From Nonlabens sp. Hel1_33_55 (GTDB taxonomy: Bacteria > Bacteroidota > Bacteroidia > Flavobacteriales > Flavobacteriaceae), in the NCBI RefSeq assembly GCF_900101765.1, contig NZ_LT627735.1:3131501-3195500 (forward strand): 64,000 nt of DNA. Direction: 5' to 3'. The notes beneath the pieces were generated by a model, which saw only the letters and a program-made list of their open reading frames with translations, had not been told where the DNA came from and searched no databases. Shown here in pieces: positions 63,643-64,000 of the stretch. A program made the position numbers and the translations under genes. Each line of letters opens with the position of its first letter. Positions within the stretch are counted from its first letter, which is position 1.

Positions 63643-63695
63643 TTTTCCTTTGAGAAAAGATCGAACTGGTTGTCCAGATGGATGATATTTAGTTC

Positions 63696-63709
63696 GCTTT
63701 CGCGAAAGC
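63696..63709. repeat. iterated palindrome copy 18 (intergenic)
   Basis: Perfect core with AGTTC on the left, in the leader of pdhA, 22 bases before the start codon. Confidence 0.95.
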
Positions 63710-63731
63710 GAGATAAAAACAACTACCATAC

Positions 63732-64000
63732 ATGAAAAAAGTAACTAAAGAAGTCCTACTAAAATGGTATGAGGACATGCTGTTCTGGAGAAAATTCGAG
63801 GACAAACTTGCACAAGTCTATATTCAACAAAAAGTACGTGGATTCCTGCACCTTTATAACGGTCAAGAAGCCATACTAGCTGGAGCACTTCACGCCATGG
63901 AATTAGGAAAGGATAAAATGATTACAGCATATCGTAATCACGTTCAACCTATTGGAATGGGTGTTGATCCTAAGCGTGTAATGGCAGAATTGTATGGAAA
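63732..64000 (+). CDS. pdhA: pyruvate dehydrogenase E1 component, alpha subunit (3' end beyond window)
   Basis: The first 89 residues of a thiamine-diphosphate E1 alpha subunit: KWYEDMLFWRKFEDKLAQVY, then GFLHLYNGQEAILAGALHAM and MITAYRNHVQPIGMGVDP. These match the conserved start of the pyruvate dehydrogenase alpha subunit (YEDMLxxRxFED, GQEA, YRxH). The thiamine-binding motif lies beyond the window. The ATG at 63732 is preceded by palindrome copy 18. Confidence 0.9.
   Translation, partial: MKKVTKEVLLKWYEDMLFWRKFEDKLAQVYIQQKVRGFLHLYNGQEAILAGALHAMELGKDKMITAYRNHVQPIGMGVDPKRVMAELYG

Noticed and set aside
3704..63709. Palindrome copies as Rho-independent terminators or REP elements
   Set aside because: No T-run follows, most copies lie within genes, and there is no larger conserved body or REP-type transposase in the window.
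1..64000. Mobile elements, prophage, toxin-antitoxin or defence islands
   Set aside because: No transposase, integrase, phage or defence-type protein is encoded. Base use and gene content are uniform housekeeping.

Overview
The window looks like a chromosomal segment of a marine-type member of the Flavobacteriaceae (Bacteroidota). The evidence is low GC content, Bacteroidetes-type promoters (TAnnTTTG at -7), the gliding and type IX secretion genes gldJ-porU-porV, a bacterial mevalonate pathway with a GYDIA-type GHMP kinase, SusC-like outer membrane barrels and the flavobacterial gene order around coaX/lptC/ppiD. I see no insertion sequence, prophage, CRISPR array or rRNA operon. Almost everything is housekeeping DNA at high coding density. 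The genus cannot be fixed from the sequence alone.

Layout. 1-8.2 kb: the 3' part of der, a large outer membrane barrel protein, a three-gene glycosyltransferase operon and a helix-turn-helix membrane protein. 8.2-16.5 kb (minus strand): two small envelope proteins, a GNAT-nitrilase fusion, then a polyamine cluster (arginine decarboxylase, agmatinase, deoxyhypusine-synthase-like enzyme, with two lipoproteins) and an rRNA pseudouridine synthase. 16.6-17.03 kb: a non-coding stretch with purine-rich degenerate repeats and 21 perfect copies of an 8-bp unit. 17-23.3 kb: a nitrilase coupled to a UbiA prenyltransferase, an amidase, mevalonate kinase and diphosphomevalonate decarboxylase, a structured-RNA-like element and a MacB-type permease. 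23.5-30.7 kb: purH, then the rod-shape operon mreB-mreC-mreD-mrdA-rodA. 30.7-40.4 kb: a nuclease, an OppC-type permease and a Prc protease (minus), then surE, a small membrane protein, lpxB, a C40 peptidase and comEC (plus), then a thioredoxin-like protein. 40.5-46.7 kb: a peptide transporter and a DPP-IV-type peptidase (a plausible peptide-use pair), then HMG-CoA reductase and the GYDIA kinase. 46.8-56.1 kb: ppiD-like foldase, CNNM/CBS protein, lptC, a TPR-like protein, an outer membrane barrel, coaX, tRNA-Val, tRNA-Phe and murF. 56.2-64 kb: gldJ, porU, porV, cytidine deaminase and the start of pdhA.

The signal not explained by gene annotation is a highly iterated palindrome, core GCTTTCGCGAAAGC. 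It occurs 18 times (17 perfect, one with a single change), about once every 3.5 kb, where well under one copy is expected by chance. Fourteen copies are inside genes, read in all three frames (AFAKA, LSRKR, RFRES), and four are intergenic, one as a 24-bp perfect palindrome. Spacing is far more even than random (coefficient of variation about 0.32 by hand calculation). This suggests a chromosome-wide recognition sequence, comparable in style to cyanobacterial HIP1 or to chromosome-organising motifs, and is the best candidate here for an undescribed system.

The genes work together mainly in envelope biogenesis (rod complex, MurF, LpxB, LptC, T9SS), isoprenoid supply (HMG-CoA reductase, three GHMP enzymes, UbiA) and polyamine synthesis.
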